Assembly (NCBI RefSeq): GCF_004362195.1
Contig: NZ_SNWG01000001.1
Coordinates: 1,364,001 to 1,428,000 of the forward strand
Origin: Microbacterium sp. BK668
GTDB taxonomy: Bacteria > Actinomycetota > Actinomycetes > Actinomycetales > Microbacteriaceae
Length of the DNA stretch: 64,000 nucleotides
Reading direction: 5' to 3'
The notes beneath the pieces are model-generated. The model searched no databases and was not told where the DNA came from. It was given only the letters and a program-made list of their open reading frames with translations. Numbering within the stretch: position 1 is the stretch's first letter; each line of letters opens with the position of its first letter. The translations under genes were made by a program, and so were the position numbers. Below, one piece after another: positions 44,007 through 53,018 of this stretch.

Positions 44007-46673
44007 TCAGCGGTCGCTCGAGCGAGCGTCCCAGTGCGCCCTCGTCAGGAACGCCAGCTGCGCGCGCTTGCCGGGCAGGTCGATCTCGGGCCCCCGCTCG
44101 AAGCCGAGTCGCAGCATCCGGTCCACCGCCAGATCGTTCGCACGGTCCGGTTCGACCACGATGCGCTGAGCCGCCGGCGGCGCGAAGAGGAACCCCGCGA
44201 TCGCCGCGGCGAGCCGCGTCGTGAAGGAGGCGACGGGAGCCCCGCGAGCGCCGAGCAGGAAGTGGATGCCGACGTCGCCTGCTTGCACCGGGTAGCGCGC
44301 GCCGACCGGATCGTGCTCGGGCTCGCAGGTCTGCAGCAGCGCGACCGGCTCGCCGTCGCGGCGCACGAGGAAGGCGTGGTGGGTCGGGAGCGAGTCGACG
44401 TGCGCATAGAGCTCTGCGAGCTCCTGGCGCGTGAGGTCGGCGAGGCCCCAGAAGCGGGCGCGTGGCTCGGTCACCCATTCGTGCAGGAGGTCGACGTCCG
44501 CGTCCGGATCGAACACCGTGAACGCGATGCGGCCGAGGTGCGGGTCGTCCTCGACGTGCACGGTGCGACCCCGCTCGCCGGCGAGGAGGCGCGGTCCGAC
44601 GACACCGGCGCGGCGCAGCCGCCCCCAGTCCGTGACGACGCGCGCCGGCGCGACGTCGCGGAACGCCTCGAGCTGGTCCGCGAAGTGCGGCGACACCGGG
44701 TCGCCCGACGCGCCGAACGGCACGTTCCACAGGCTCTGCTCACGGTCGGCCAGGTCCCACGCCCAGCGCGCCACCGAGCCGCGCCAGCTGCGGTCGGTGA
44801 CACCGGGCACCGATCCGGCACAGCGTACGGTGTCGCCGTCGCCCGAGAGAGGGATGTCGAGGCGGGCCGCCGGGTCGTCCGTCCCCGGCACACCGGCCAG
44901 GACGTGCGCGGCGGTGAGACGGTGGGTCTCGCCCCACGCCCGGGGGGAGGCGGCCGCGACCTCGGACAGCGCCCCGCCGGCGAGGCTCGAGGCGTCTGCG
45001 GAGAGCGCGGGGTGTGCGAGCAGCCGGAGCAGTCCGAGCGCGACGTGGGCCTCCACCCCGAACCAGGCGTCGTAGACATCCCCGAAGCCGTGCGGCTCGT
45101 GCAGCGGAGCCAGCGCCGGATGCGCCGAGACCCGGCGGACGAGCGCGGCGCGCCACGCGGCGAAGACTCCGGCGGGAAGGGATGCGGCATCCATCCGGTG
45201 GTCCCACTCCTCGAGCTGCCGGCGGACCGCGGCCTCCGCGGCCGGAAGCGTGCCGGCGGGCACGTGGCGGAGCAGCGCCGCGGCCGATGCGGAGTCGGTG
45301 TCGCCCCAGACCAGGGCGAACTCGTCGACCGATCGCGGGCGCGTCTCCTGGAGGAGCGCCCGGATCCGGCGAGCACGGTAGTCGGCGGCGTAGCCCGCGC
45401 CGAGATCGATCGCCTTCCGCTCCGGCCGCTCGTTCGCGTCCACGGCGATGTCCGGGACGGCGACGGCTCGCGGCATCCGGACCAGCGGCGCCGGCGCGTG
45501 CCTCCGCGCGTCACGCGGCAGCAGCCGCTCGTGCGCGGCCCGCTCGAAGACGCGCCCCACGGTCGCCGAGCGCACGTCGCCCGCGACATCGGCTGCGAGC
45601 AGGCGGTTGACGGGATCGACCCACCCCTCGAACGCCGAGACGACGGCGTCGGCGGTGCGCGCGCGCAGGAGCGGGAGTATGGCCACGAAGCCGAGGTCGC
45701 CGTCGGTGCGCGCCGGAAGGCGCACCGACCACCCGACGAGCAGATCGCCCTCGCGGTGCAGGTCGGTGACGACCGGCCCACGTTCGGTCTCGACCGCCTC
45801 GACCTCCACCTCGGCGCCGCCCCGCACCCGTATCGTCGAGACCTCGAGGTCCGCCGGCCGCCACCCGTCCGGTCCGAGGGCCTCGTACCCCTCCGCCGTG
45901 CGTCGCAGCGTCTCGCGGAAGACATCGGCGCCGTGCGCCATGGCGTTCGTGATCCCCCAGGCCGCGTCCCCGGTGTGACCGAAGTGCTGCACCCCGGGTA
46001 CGCCCGGGAACGTCAGACCGACGACATCGAACTCGTCGCACGCCAGCCGCACCTGCTGATAGACGCCGGGAAGCTCGAACATGCGGTGCGGATCCCCGCC
46101 GAGGAGCGGCATCCCGGATGCCGTGCGCGACCCGTGCAGCGCCCAGGCGTTGCTTCCCGACGTCGGCACCGCCTCGCCGGCGTGGAAGAGCTCGACCCAC
46201 GCGGGGCCGAGCGTCCGGGCGACGTGCGCGCGCCACAGGATCACCGGGTAGGAGGTGAACAGGACGTGCGACACGTGCATCACCGCGAGGGGTCCGTGAA
46301 GCGGCCATTCCCCGCGCTCGACCTCGTCGCCGAACCGCTCGTCCAGCGCGCGGAACTCGGCCGCCGTCGCGGCACGCAGGCCGCGGCGCACGCCTTCGAC
46401 GTACGCCTCGACGAAGGCGCGCGTCTCGGCGTCGAGCCGCGAGAACGCTCGCCGCGCCGTGTCGTCGAGCCGCGCGCGCCGCGCGAAGACGTCCCACGCG
46501 AGCCCGGACTCGCCGACGACCTCCGACAGCCGCCCCTCGCCGCGCAGCCGGTCGACCTCGATCTGCCAGCCGCGGTCCCGCGCCGTCGCTTCGCCCTGCG
46601 CGTCGGCCAGGGCCGTCACGTCGTCGGCGCGCAGGTGCGGAATGCCCAGCTCGTCGCGGAACAGCTCGGCCAT
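44007..46673 (-). CDS. penicillin-acylase-like hydrolase fused to a GNAT acyltransferase, in the siderophore operon
   Basis: This is an 888-residue two-domain protein. Residues 1 to about 690 match the penicillin acylase (N-terminal nucleophile) family, with the probable nucleophile Ser174 in TSGSNAWALHGSRTASGMPLLGGDPH and the segments FPGVPGVQHFGHTGDAAWGITNA. Residues from about 695 to 888 match the siderophore-type GNAT family of desC (FTVFDPDADVDLLHEWVTEPRARFWGLADL, later IVVEPDRANDLAVDRMLRLGFE). No signal peptide is visible, unlike most penicillin acylases, so it should act in the cytoplasm. It is the last gene of the des operon and starts one base inside the desD stop. It may add, remove or exchange acyl groups on desferrioxamine; this is inference. 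Confidence 0.82.
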   Translation of the reverse strand: MAELFRDELGIPHLRADDVTALADAQGEATARDRGWQIEVDRLRGEGRLSEVVGESGLAWDVFARRARLDDTARRAFSRLDAETRAFVEAYVEGVRRGLRAATAAEFRALDERFGDEVERGEWPLHGPLAVMHVSHVLFTSYPVILWRAHVARTLGPAWVELFHAGEAVPTSGSNAWALHGSRTASGMPLLGGDPHRMFELPGVYQQVRLACDEFDVVGLTFPGVPGVQHFGHTGDAAWGITNAMAHGADVFRETLRRTAEGYEALGPDGWRPADLEVSTIRVRGGAEVEVEAVETERGPVVTDLHREGDLLVGWSVRLPARTDGDLGFVAILPLLRARTADAVVSAFEGWVDPVNRLLAADVAGDVRSATVGRVFERAAHERLLPRDARRHAPAPLVRMPRAVAVPDIAVDANERPERKAIDLGAGYAADYRARRIRALLQETRPRSVDEFALVWGDTDSASAAALLRHVPAGTLPAAEAAVRRQLEEWDHRMDAASLPAGVFAAWRAALVRRVSAHPALAPLHEPHGFGDVYDAWFGVEAHVALGLLRLLAHPALSADASSLAGGALSEVAAASPRAWGETHRLTAAHVLAGVPGTDDPAARLDIPLSGDGDTVRCAGSVPGVTDRSWRGSVARWAWDLADREQSLWNVPFGASGDPVSPHFADQLEAFRDVAPARVVTDWGRLRRAGVVGPRLLAGERGRTVHVEDDPHLGRIAFTVFDPDADVDLLHEWVTEPRARFWGLADLTRQELAELYAHVDSLPTHHAFLVRRDGEPVALLQTCEPEHDPVGARYPVQAGDVGIHFLLGARGAPVASFTTRLAAAIAGFLFAPPAAQRIVVEPDRANDLAVDRMLRLGFERGPEIDLPGKRAQLAFLTRAHWDARSSDR

Positions 46674-48580
46674 CAGCGGGCGAGTGCGAGCGACTCGGCA
46701 GGCCGCGCCGACCGCGCGATCGGATTGGCGAGCTCGCCCGCATAGAGCAGCGACGCTGATTGGTTCGCCAGGTCGACCATCTGGAGAGTATTGCGCAGTT
46801 GGAGCCGATTGAGGCACGAATGGGCGAACGACTCGGCGCGCAGGTCGACCGCGGAGTCGAGATCGGGATGCTGCGCCGCGTGCTCGTCGACGACGTCGGC
46901 CACGAGCGACCAGAACACCGCCTCCGGGAGCGTCCCGTCGGCGTGCAGGATGCCGGACACGTGCCGCAGCACGCCGTCGAAGACGTCGGTGAACACCGCG
47001 AGCGCCTTCTCGCGGTCGTCGACGGGGGAGACGATGCGGCGGACGTCGTCCGGCACCGCCCGGTCGGAGAGGAGGGCGACCTCTTCGCCGATGTCCTTCA
47101 TGAACACGCCCGTCGGCACGGCGCCGTCGAGGATCAGGATGAGGTTCTCGCCGTGCGGCATGAACGCCAGGTCGTGCGCCAGCAGGCAGTGCACGACGGG
47201 CCGGAGGTACACCTCGAGGTACGCCCGCAGCCAATCCGTCGCCGGGAGCCCGGAGCGCCGCACGAGTGCAGTGGCGACCGACCGCCCCGCGGCATCCCGG
47301 TGCAGCAGCGACGCCATCGTGGCCGGGCGCTCGCCGGTGCGTACGAGCGGGACGGGGCTCTCGCGCCACAGCGCCGCGAGCATCTTGCGCTGCGCCGACG
47401 GCGCGGCGGTGCGGTGGTATGCGTCGCCCGAGTAGCCGACGGACGCGTGCTCGCGCAGCATCCGGAAGCCCGCGTCACGGAGCGTTGCGTCGTCCTCGAC
47501 GAGGTGCGCGACCCAGTCGTTGATCGCCGGCGTCACGCGCATGTAGGCGGGCGAGAGCCCCCGCAGGAAGCCCATGTTCTGCACCGCGAGCGCGGTCTTG
47601 ACGTAGTCGCGGTCGGGGCGGCTGCGGTTGAACATCGTGCGCACCGACTGCTGGGCGGCGTACTCGTCGCGGCCCTCGCCGAGGAAGACCAGGTCGCGCC
47701 GGGCGAGATCGGGCGCGAAGGTCACCGCGACGCGGTGCTCCCACTGCCAGGGATGCACGGGGAGCAGCCGGTAGTCCGACATGTCCAGGCCGAGCCCGTC
47801 GAGCCGGGCTGCGAAGCGCTCGCGCTCGTCTGCGTCGAGCTCTCGTCGCAGCAGAGCGTCCTCGTCGAGTCCCTCGCCGGTGGCGAGGTGGGAGAGCTCG
47901 CGGCGCGCCGCCAGCCACACCAGGCGGAACGGCTGCCCCGCCTCGGGCGCGTACGCGCGGTACTCGCTCACGCCGAATCCGATGCGCCCGTTGTTCGCGA
48001 CGAACCCCGGGTGTCCCTCGGTCATGGCCGACTCGATCGTCTGGAAGTCCGCGACGGCGAGGTCCTCGGCCGCGGGGCCGCCGCGGTGGATCTTGAACGC
48101 GGCGCTCGCGAGAGTGGACGCGATCTCCTCGAGGTACGTCCCGAGCAGGTGATCCGGGATGCCGAGCACCGCCTGGAGCTCGATGATGAGCTGCTGCGCG
48201 TCCAGCGGCGCAGGAGCGCCCGCGACCGTGCGGGTAAGGGTGTCCTCCTCGATCGCCCAGTGCTCGAGCATGCCGAGGCGCGCGTGGAAGCGGTACTCCG
48301 ACCCGTCGGTCTCCAGCCGCCAGGCCGAGGCGCGCTGCTCCGCCGTCCGCACGACGGAAGGGGGACACGCCGTCCTCGCTGAGGCGTCGCCCGGCGTGTC
48401 GCTCCCCGGTCGTGCGGACCGCCGGTGCTCGAGCGGGGACGCTGGTGCCGCGGCATCCGTCACCGGCTCGGGGGCGAGCAGGCGCTCGTGTGCGAACTCG
48501 GCGATCGCCTTGGCCACGAGGCGGCGCTGAGCGCGCTGCATCGCCTCCGGGCTGAGGTGGGCGGCGGGGTCGGCGGTCAT
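46673..48580 (-). CDS. desD: desferrioxamine synthetase (IucA/IucC family)
   Basis: This 635-residue NRPS-independent siderophore synthetase condenses and cyclises N-hydroxy-N-succinyl (or acetyl) cadaverine units. The IucA/IucC core shows GHPGFVANNGRIGFGVSEYRAYAPE, LLPVHPWQWEH, FNRSRPDRDYVKTAL and the C-terminal FhuF-like region LPHGENL-type segment FMPHGENLILILDG. An extra linker of about 45 residues, rich in Pro, Ala and Ser, lies near residues 42-90. Start ATG 48580 overlaps the desC stop (ATGA). The operon order A-B-C-D is the standard one. Confidence 0.9.
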   Translation of the reverse strand: MTADPAAHLSPEAMQRAQRRLVAKAIAEFAHERLLAPEPVTDAAAPASPLEHRRSARPGSDTPGDASARTACPPSVVRTAEQRASAWRLETDGSEYRFHARLGMLEHWAIEEDTLTRTVAGAPAPLDAQQLIIELQAVLGIPDHLLGTYLEEIASTLASAAFKIHRGGPAAEDLAVADFQTIESAMTEGHPGFVANNGRIGFGVSEYRAYAPEAGQPFRLVWLAARRELSHLATGEGLDEDALLRRELDADERERFAARLDGLGLDMSDYRLLPVHPWQWEHRVAVTFAPDLARRDLVFLGEGRDEYAAQQSVRTMFNRSRPDRDYVKTALAVQNMGFLRGLSPAYMRVTPAINDWVAHLVEDDATLRDAGFRMLREHASVGYSGDAYHRTAAPSAQRKMLAALWRESPVPLVRTGERPATMASLLHRDAAGRSVATALVRRSGLPATDWLRAYLEVYLRPVVHCLLAHDLAFMPHGENLILILDGAVPTGVFMKDIGEEVALLSDRAVPDDVRRIVSPVDDREKALAVFTDVFDGVLRHVSGILHADGTLPEAVFWSLVADVVDEHAAQHPDLDSAVDLRAESFAHSCLNRLQLRNTLQMVDLANQSASLLYAGELANPIARSARPAESLALAR

Positions 48581-49143
48581 CGGAGGCTTCCCAGGATGGA
48601 TGCCGCGAAGTCGGCGCGCGTGCAGATCGAGAGCGCGGCGCGCTTGACGCCCTGGCCGTCGGGGACATCGACGACGCGGAGGACGCGGAATCCCGCGCGG
48701 GCGTTCTTGCGGGCGATCGCCTCGTTCGCGATGTCGGGCTCGACGACCACCCGCCGGGCGCCGAGCGTGTCGAAGCACCAGCGCATGACCGCCGCGAAGA
48801 CGGCGTCGGTCAATCCGTGCCGGGGCTCACCGGTGGGCGATGAGATGAGGACGTGCATGCCGAGGTCGCCCTCCCGCGCGCGGTGGATGCCGCGCAGGAG
48901 CACGCGGGCGGGATCGTACGTCTCGACGAGGAACATGGGGCGCCCGTCGACCAGTCCGACCCAGGAGTCCTGGTCGGGGTGCGTGGCGACGGCCGAGAGG
49001 TATCCCATCACCTCGTCCTCGCTCAGGTCGGCCATGCCCCAGAACGATGCGTGCGGATCGGCGAGCCATCCCCGGACGAGGGCGGCATCGCGGCGGGGAT
49101 CGGCGGCGATGAGGACGATGTCGGATGCGGCAGCCAGGGTCAT
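48577..49143 (-). CDS. desC: N-hydroxycadaverine acyltransferase (GNAT)
   Basis: This 188-residue GNAT enzyme of the siderophore acyltransferase type has RGWLADPHASFWGMADLSEDEVMGYL, GDLGMHVLISSPTGEPRHGLTDAVFAAVMRW and RRVVVEPDIANEAIARKNARAGF, the usual order of the family. DesC acylates N-hydroxycadaverine with acetyl- or succinyl-CoA. It overlaps desB and desD by 4 bp each. The C-terminal domain of the following acylase fusion is a second copy of this fold. Confidence 0.88.
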   Translation of the reverse strand: MTLAAASDIVLIAADPRRDAALVRGWLADPHASFWGMADLSEDEVMGYLSAVATHPDQDSWVGLVDGRPMFLVETYDPARVLLRGIHRAREGDLGMHVLISSPTGEPRHGLTDAVFAAVMRWCFDTLGARRVVVEPDIANEAIARKNARAGFRVLRVVDVPDGQGVKRAALSICTRADFAASILGSLR

Positions 49144-50456
49144 CGGCCTGCCTCCGCGGGGACGCCGGCATCACGCGGGATGCCGAACTGCTGGAAGGCG
49201 ATCCGCCGCTCGAGCGGGTACACCTCGCGGCCGGTGATCGACGCGAGGATGGAGGAGTTGCGCCAGGCGCCGAAGCCGAGGTCGGGAGCGGTGAGACCGT
49301 GCGTGTGCTCCTCGCCGTTCTGGACGAAGATGCGTCCGCGGCCGCCGTCGACGGAGTAGTCCCGGGCCACGGCGAGGCGTCCGAGCGGATCGCGGTCGAG
49401 GCGGCCGTCGATCGGGGCGAGGAAGGCGGGCGTCTCGGCCGCGTAGCCCGTCGCGAGCACGAGCGCGGATGTCCGGCGGTCGTGATCCCGGTCGAGCTGA
49501 GCATGACGCAGGCGCAGTGTGTAGCGCGCACCGTCCCACGAGGCATCCTCGACCGAGGTGTCGGTCAGAAGCGTCGTGGGCACCGGACCCGCGGCACTCA
49601 GCCGGTAGAGCGTGTCGTAGATCTCATCGACGAGATCCCCCGAGATCCCCTTGTAGAGCCCGCGCTGCTCGCGGCCGAGGTGCTCGCGCAGGCCCAGCGG
49701 GAGCGCGTGGAAGTGATCGGTGTACTCCGGCGAGGTCATCTCGAGGGTGAGCTTGGTGTACTCCATCGGGAAGAACCGCGGCGACCGGGTGATCCAGTCG
49801 AGGCGGTAGCCTCCGTCGCGGATCCCCTGGAGCAGGTCGAGGTAGATCTCCGCCGCGGACTGGCCGCTTCCGACGACGGTCACCGACTCAGCGCCCCGCA
49901 GCAGATCGCGGTGGGGGAGGTAATCGGCGCTGTGGACGACCGGTCCGGGCAGTCCCCGCAGCGCCGGCGGGACCGCCGGGCGGGTGCCCACCCCGAGTAC
50001 GACGTGCCGCGCGCGCACCGTCTCCTCTGCTCCGTCCCGGGTGCGCCGGGCGCGCACGACGTAGACATCGTCGAGCGGGTCGTGCTCGATCGCGACGACG
50101 TCGCGCCCCCACCGCAGGCCCGGCAGCTGATCTCCGACCCAGCGGCAGTAGGCGTCGTACTCCGTGCGGAGGGGGTAGACGTTCTCCCGGATGTAGAACG
50201 GGTAGAGCCGTCCGCTCTGCTTCAGCCAGTTGAGGAACGAGAAGCGCGAGGTCGGATCGGCCATCGTCACGAGATCGGCGAGGAAGGGCACCTGGATGGT
50301 CGATCCCTCGAGCATCATGCCGTGGTGCCAGGCGAATCCGTCGGCACGGTCGAGGAACACGGCGTCGAGGGCGAGCGGCTCCGAGAGCGCCGCCAGCCCG
50401 AGGTTGAACGGTCCGATGCCGACGCCGACGAGGTCGTGGATGTGCGTGGCGCTCAC
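49140..50456 (-). CDS. desB: cadaverine/lysine N-monooxygenase
   Basis: This 438-residue flavin N-hydroxylase has the FAD motif VGVGIGPFNLGLAAL near the N terminus, the NADPH-binding VTVVGSGQSAAEIYLDLLQG and the C-terminal ALVLATGYAAETPAFL. These are typical of lysine/ornithine/cadaverine N-monooxygenases. DesB hydroxylates cadaverine before acylation. The GTG start at 50456 overlaps the desA stop (GTGA), and the stop overlaps desC (ATGA). Confidence 0.9.
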   Translation of the reverse strand: MSATHIHDLVGVGIGPFNLGLAALSEPLALDAVFLDRADGFAWHHGMMLEGSTIQVPFLADLVTMADPTSRFSFLNWLKQSGRLYPFYIRENVYPLRTEYDAYCRWVGDQLPGLRWGRDVVAIEHDPLDDVYVVRARRTRDGAEETVRARHVVLGVGTRPAVPPALRGLPGPVVHSADYLPHRDLLRGAESVTVVGSGQSAAEIYLDLLQGIRDGGYRLDWITRSPRFFPMEYTKLTLEMTSPEYTDHFHALPLGLREHLGREQRGLYKGISGDLVDEIYDTLYRLSAAGPVPTTLLTDTSVEDASWDGARYTLRLRHAQLDRDHDRRTSALVLATGYAAETPAFLAPIDGRLDRDPLGRLAVARDYSVDGGRGRIFVQNGEEHTHGLTAPDLGFGAWRNSSILASITGREVYPLERRIAFQQFGIPRDAGVPAEAGR

Positions 50457-51937
50457 GCGCGCACCTCCGTCCCGAGAAGGTCGCCGTCGAGCTCGACGCC
50501 GAGCGCGGGCGTGATGCCGGCGAGGGCGGCAGCGGCATCCTTCACCAGATCGAGGACGGCGCGCACGTCGTCGAGCGTCGTCTCGGGGTTCAGGAGCGTG
50601 AGCTTGAGGCAGGGCCTGCCATCGACCACGGTCTTCGCGACGAGTGCACGGCCGGAGTCGAAGAGCACGCGCCGGACCTGCGCCACGAGGGCGTCCTGCG
50701 TCGCCGGATCGGCGCCGGCGGGGGCAGCCCGGAACAGCACGGTGCTCAGCTGGGAGCGCCCCACGAGCTCGAGTTCGGGATCTCGGGCGATCTCATCGTG
50801 CACTTCCGCCGCGAGGTCGACGACGGCGTCGAACAGCTCGCCGATGCGCCGCGGCCCGAGGGCGCGCAGAGTGGTCCAGAGCTTCAGCGCGTCGAAGCGA
50901 CGCGTCGTCTGCAGCGACTTGTCGACCTGATTGGGTTCGGCGTTCTCGACGGGGTTCAGGTAGTCGGCGTGCCACGCGCCGGCCGTGAGATCCACGCGAT
51001 CGCGCACGAGGAGCGCGCTCGAGGACACCGGCTGGAAGAAGCTCTTGTGGAAGTCGACCGTGACCGAGCGCGCCCGTTCGATCCCGCCGAGGAGGTGGCG
51101 GCGGGTCGGCGAGACGAGGAGCCCGCACCCGTACGCGGCGTCGACGTGCAGCCACGCCCCATGGGCCTCGGCTGCGTCCGCGATCGGGTCGATCGGGTCG
51201 ATGACGCCTCGGTCCGTCGTCCCCGCCGTCGCGACGACCGCCATCGGGATGCGGCCGGCCCCGCGAAGGGCGAGCAGCGTCGCGGTGAGGGCCGAGGCAT
51301 CCATGCGCCCCTCGCCGTCATCGGGAACCGTGACGACGGCGTCCTCGCCCAGCCCGAGCAGGAGTGCGGCCTTGTCGACGCTGAAGTGGCTCGACGCCGT
51401 GGTGAGGATGTGCAGGCGCGGGAGCGTAGTCCCCCTATCACCGCGGTGCCGCGCGAGAGTCCATTCGCGGGCAAGAAGCATCGCGTGGAGGTTCGACTGC
51501 GTGCCGCCCGATGTGAAGACCCCGTCACCGTCGGCGAATCCGATGCGCCGCGCCGTCCAGTCGACGAGCCGACGCTCGATGAGCGTGCCGATGGTCGACT
51601 GGTCGTACGTGTCGACCGACGTGTTGACAGCGGCGATCACCGCTTCGGCGGCGACCGCGGGGAGCGCGACGGGACAGTTGAGGTGCGCGACGTAAGCCGG
51701 ATCGTGGAACCACACCGCGTGCTCGAGGAACAGGTCGTCGAGCTCGCCGATCGCTGCCGCGGAGCCGACGCCGAGGCCGTCCAGATCCGGCGCGTCTGCG
51801 AGCCGCTGCAGCTCGGCCCGGCTCGCCCCCGAAAAGGGCTGCCTGACCGTCTCCATACGCGCCGCGACCATACGGGCTGCGTGGTCGACGAGTCGGGCGT
51901 GGGCGGCCGCACTGGACCTGTTCAGCAGTTCGTGCAC
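50453..51937 (-). CDS. desA: PLP-dependent lysine decarboxylase of the siderophore operon
   Basis: This 494-residue group II PLP decarboxylase has FTSGGTQSNLHAMLLAR, HVDAAYGCGLLVSP, and the PLP-lysine motif TVDFHKSFFQPVSSSALLVRD. In this operon it most likely makes cadaverine from lysine, the first step of desferrioxamine synthesis. It is the first gene of a five-gene overlapping operon. The GTG start at 51937 has CGGAG upstream, and an iron-regulator box lies 56 bp before it. Related enzymes can use other amino acids, so the substrate follows from context. Confidence 0.9.
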   Translation of the reverse strand: MHELLNRSSAAAHARLVDHAARMVAARMETVRQPFSGASRAELQRLADAPDLDGLGVGSAAAIGELDDLFLEHAVWFHDPAYVAHLNCPVALPAVAAEAVIAAVNTSVDTYDQSTIGTLIERRLVDWTARRIGFADGDGVFTSGGTQSNLHAMLLAREWTLARHRGDRGTTLPRLHILTTASSHFSVDKAALLLGLGEDAVVTVPDDGEGRMDASALTATLLALRGAGRIPMAVVATAGTTDRGVIDPIDPIADAAEAHGAWLHVDAAYGCGLLVSPTRRHLLGGIERARSVTVDFHKSFFQPVSSSALLVRDRVDLTAGAWHADYLNPVENAEPNQVDKSLQTTRRFDALKLWTTLRALGPRRIGELFDAVVDLAAEVHDEIARDPELELVGRSQLSTVLFRAAPAGADPATQDALVAQVRRVLFDSGRALVAKTVVDGRPCLKLTLLNPETTLDDVRAVLDLVKDAAAALAGITPALGVELDGDLLGTEVRA

Positions 51938-51992
51938 GTGCTCGGCTCCGAATTCGAGGGGAGGGGAGGGTGCGAACGTCGTCGGTCGCAGG

Positions 51993-52011
51993 TAAGCGTT
52001 GCCTAACCTAA
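51993..52011 (-). promoter_or_regulatory. IdeR/DmdR iron-box upstream of desA
   Basis: On the minus strand the 19-mer TTAGGTTAGGCAACGCTTA matches 15 of 19 positions of the actinobacterial iron box TTAGGTTAGGCTAACCTAA; the left half-site is perfect. Its position upstream of desA fits iron-dependent repression of siderophore synthesis. Confidence 0.8.
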
Positions 52012-52160
52012 CCTGATGGAGTTGGATGCCTCAACCCCGGCTCGTCGAGTGTTACGGTCCTGCGCGCGCGGCGCGCCCGGGGTTGGGGCTCGATTCGCGG
52101 CACGGCGACGCATCGGGTATTCTCATCTGGTGCCTCCGCGCCGTCTCGTGCGGGGTACGT

Positions 52161-52233
52161 GCGCCCGTAGCTCAATGGATAGAGCATCTGACTACGGATC
52201 AGAAGGTTAGGGGTTCGAGTCCCTTCGGGCGCG
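52161..52233 (+). tRNA. tRNA-Arg (anticodon ACG)
   Basis: A full cloverleaf is visible. The acceptor stem is GCGCCCG with CGGGCGC, the D-arm is GCTCAATGGATAGAGC, the anticodon stem-loop is CTGACTACGGATCAG with anticodon ACG, and the T-arm is GGGGTTCGAGTCCC. The 3-prime CCA is not encoded. A strong terminator follows at 52256. Confidence 0.96.
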
Positions 52234-52255
52234 CACTGTGTTGAGACAGTACTGA

Positions 52256-52285
52256 CGAAGACCCGCGGGCGTCCGCGGGTCTTCG
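52256..52285 (+). terminator. terminator after tRNA-Arg
   Basis: A perfect 13-bp stem (CGAAGACCCGCGG with CCGCGGGTCTTCG), a GCGT loop and a T-rich tail (TTGTTT) follow the tRNA by 22 bp. Confidence 0.9.
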
Positions 52286-52350
52286 TTGTTTCGCGGCCTC
52301 CCCCCGAAGAGCGCGGCTTCCCCCCCCGCGGGGGTCCTCCGCTCGCCGTC

Positions 52351-52914
52351 TCAGCCGAGGATCGTGGACGGGTCGAACTCGTCGATGGGGATCACCCGGA
52401 TGCGGGGCAGCGGGGCGTCGAAGACGCGAGCGTCGTACTCGAGGTCGAACTTCTCCAGCCCGGCGATGGAGTTGAACCCCGCGTTCCGGAACTCCGAGAA
52501 CGCCACGACGCCCACGCGACGCTGCGGCTCGATCAGGGTCGTCAGGTCGTGGATGAAGTCACCGTCATGACTGACGAGCATGAGGTCGCCGGGGCGCCCG
52601 GCCAGTGCTTGCAGCGTCCGCTGGATGGCGATGTCGACGACCTTCTCGTCCGGGCCGCCCGACAGCGGCACCACGATGTAGTCCATCGCCTTCAGGGCCT
52701 GGACGAACGGCATGGGGATGCCCGACGACGCGTTGAGGTAGAACACGCCGCGCGCCGGCTGCTGCCAGGTCCTCTCCGCGAAGGTCACGAGGCGATCCCA
52801 GCGCGGGCGCTCATCCGGCTGGGGCCGCCTGTTGAGGATGGAGGTCCCGAAGGTCGCGTCGATGTTCTCGCCGTCCACGAGCACCCATGTCGTCCGAGAG
52901 CCTGTCGCTGACAC
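52351..52914 (-). CDS. NYN/PIN-like domain protein
   Basis: This 187-residue protein matches the NYN (LabA/DUF88-like) branch of PIN-type nucleases. Acidic residues in the expected places are WVLVDGENID near residue 15, DEKVVDIAIQ near residue 90 and LVSHDGDFIHDL near residue 115. The family is expected to cut or bind RNA. It is cytoplasmic and stands alone, divergent from the following hydrolase gene. The target is unknown. Confidence 0.85.
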   Translation of the reverse strand: MSATGSRTTWVLVDGENIDATFGTSILNRRPQPDERPRWDRLVTFAERTWQQPARGVFYLNASSGIPMPFVQALKAMDYIVVPLSGGPDEKVVDIAIQRTLQALAGRPGDLMLVSHDGDFIHDLTTLIEPQRRVGVVAFSEFRNAGFNSIAGLEKFDLEYDARVFDAPLPRIRVIPIDEFDPSTILG

Positions 52915-53018
52915 CGTGTCTCCTCTGCACGCACTTCCGCCCGCATCCTATGGGTCGCGTTCCCTCCATACCTCATCGTCGTGCGGGTCGCCGTCCGACG
53001 CCACGGGTATCGTCGTCG

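Noticed and set aside
52161..52233. tRNA-Arg as an attachment site of an integrated element
   Set aside because: No integrase, no duplicated tRNA 3-prime end and no change in base composition or gene style are seen on either side.
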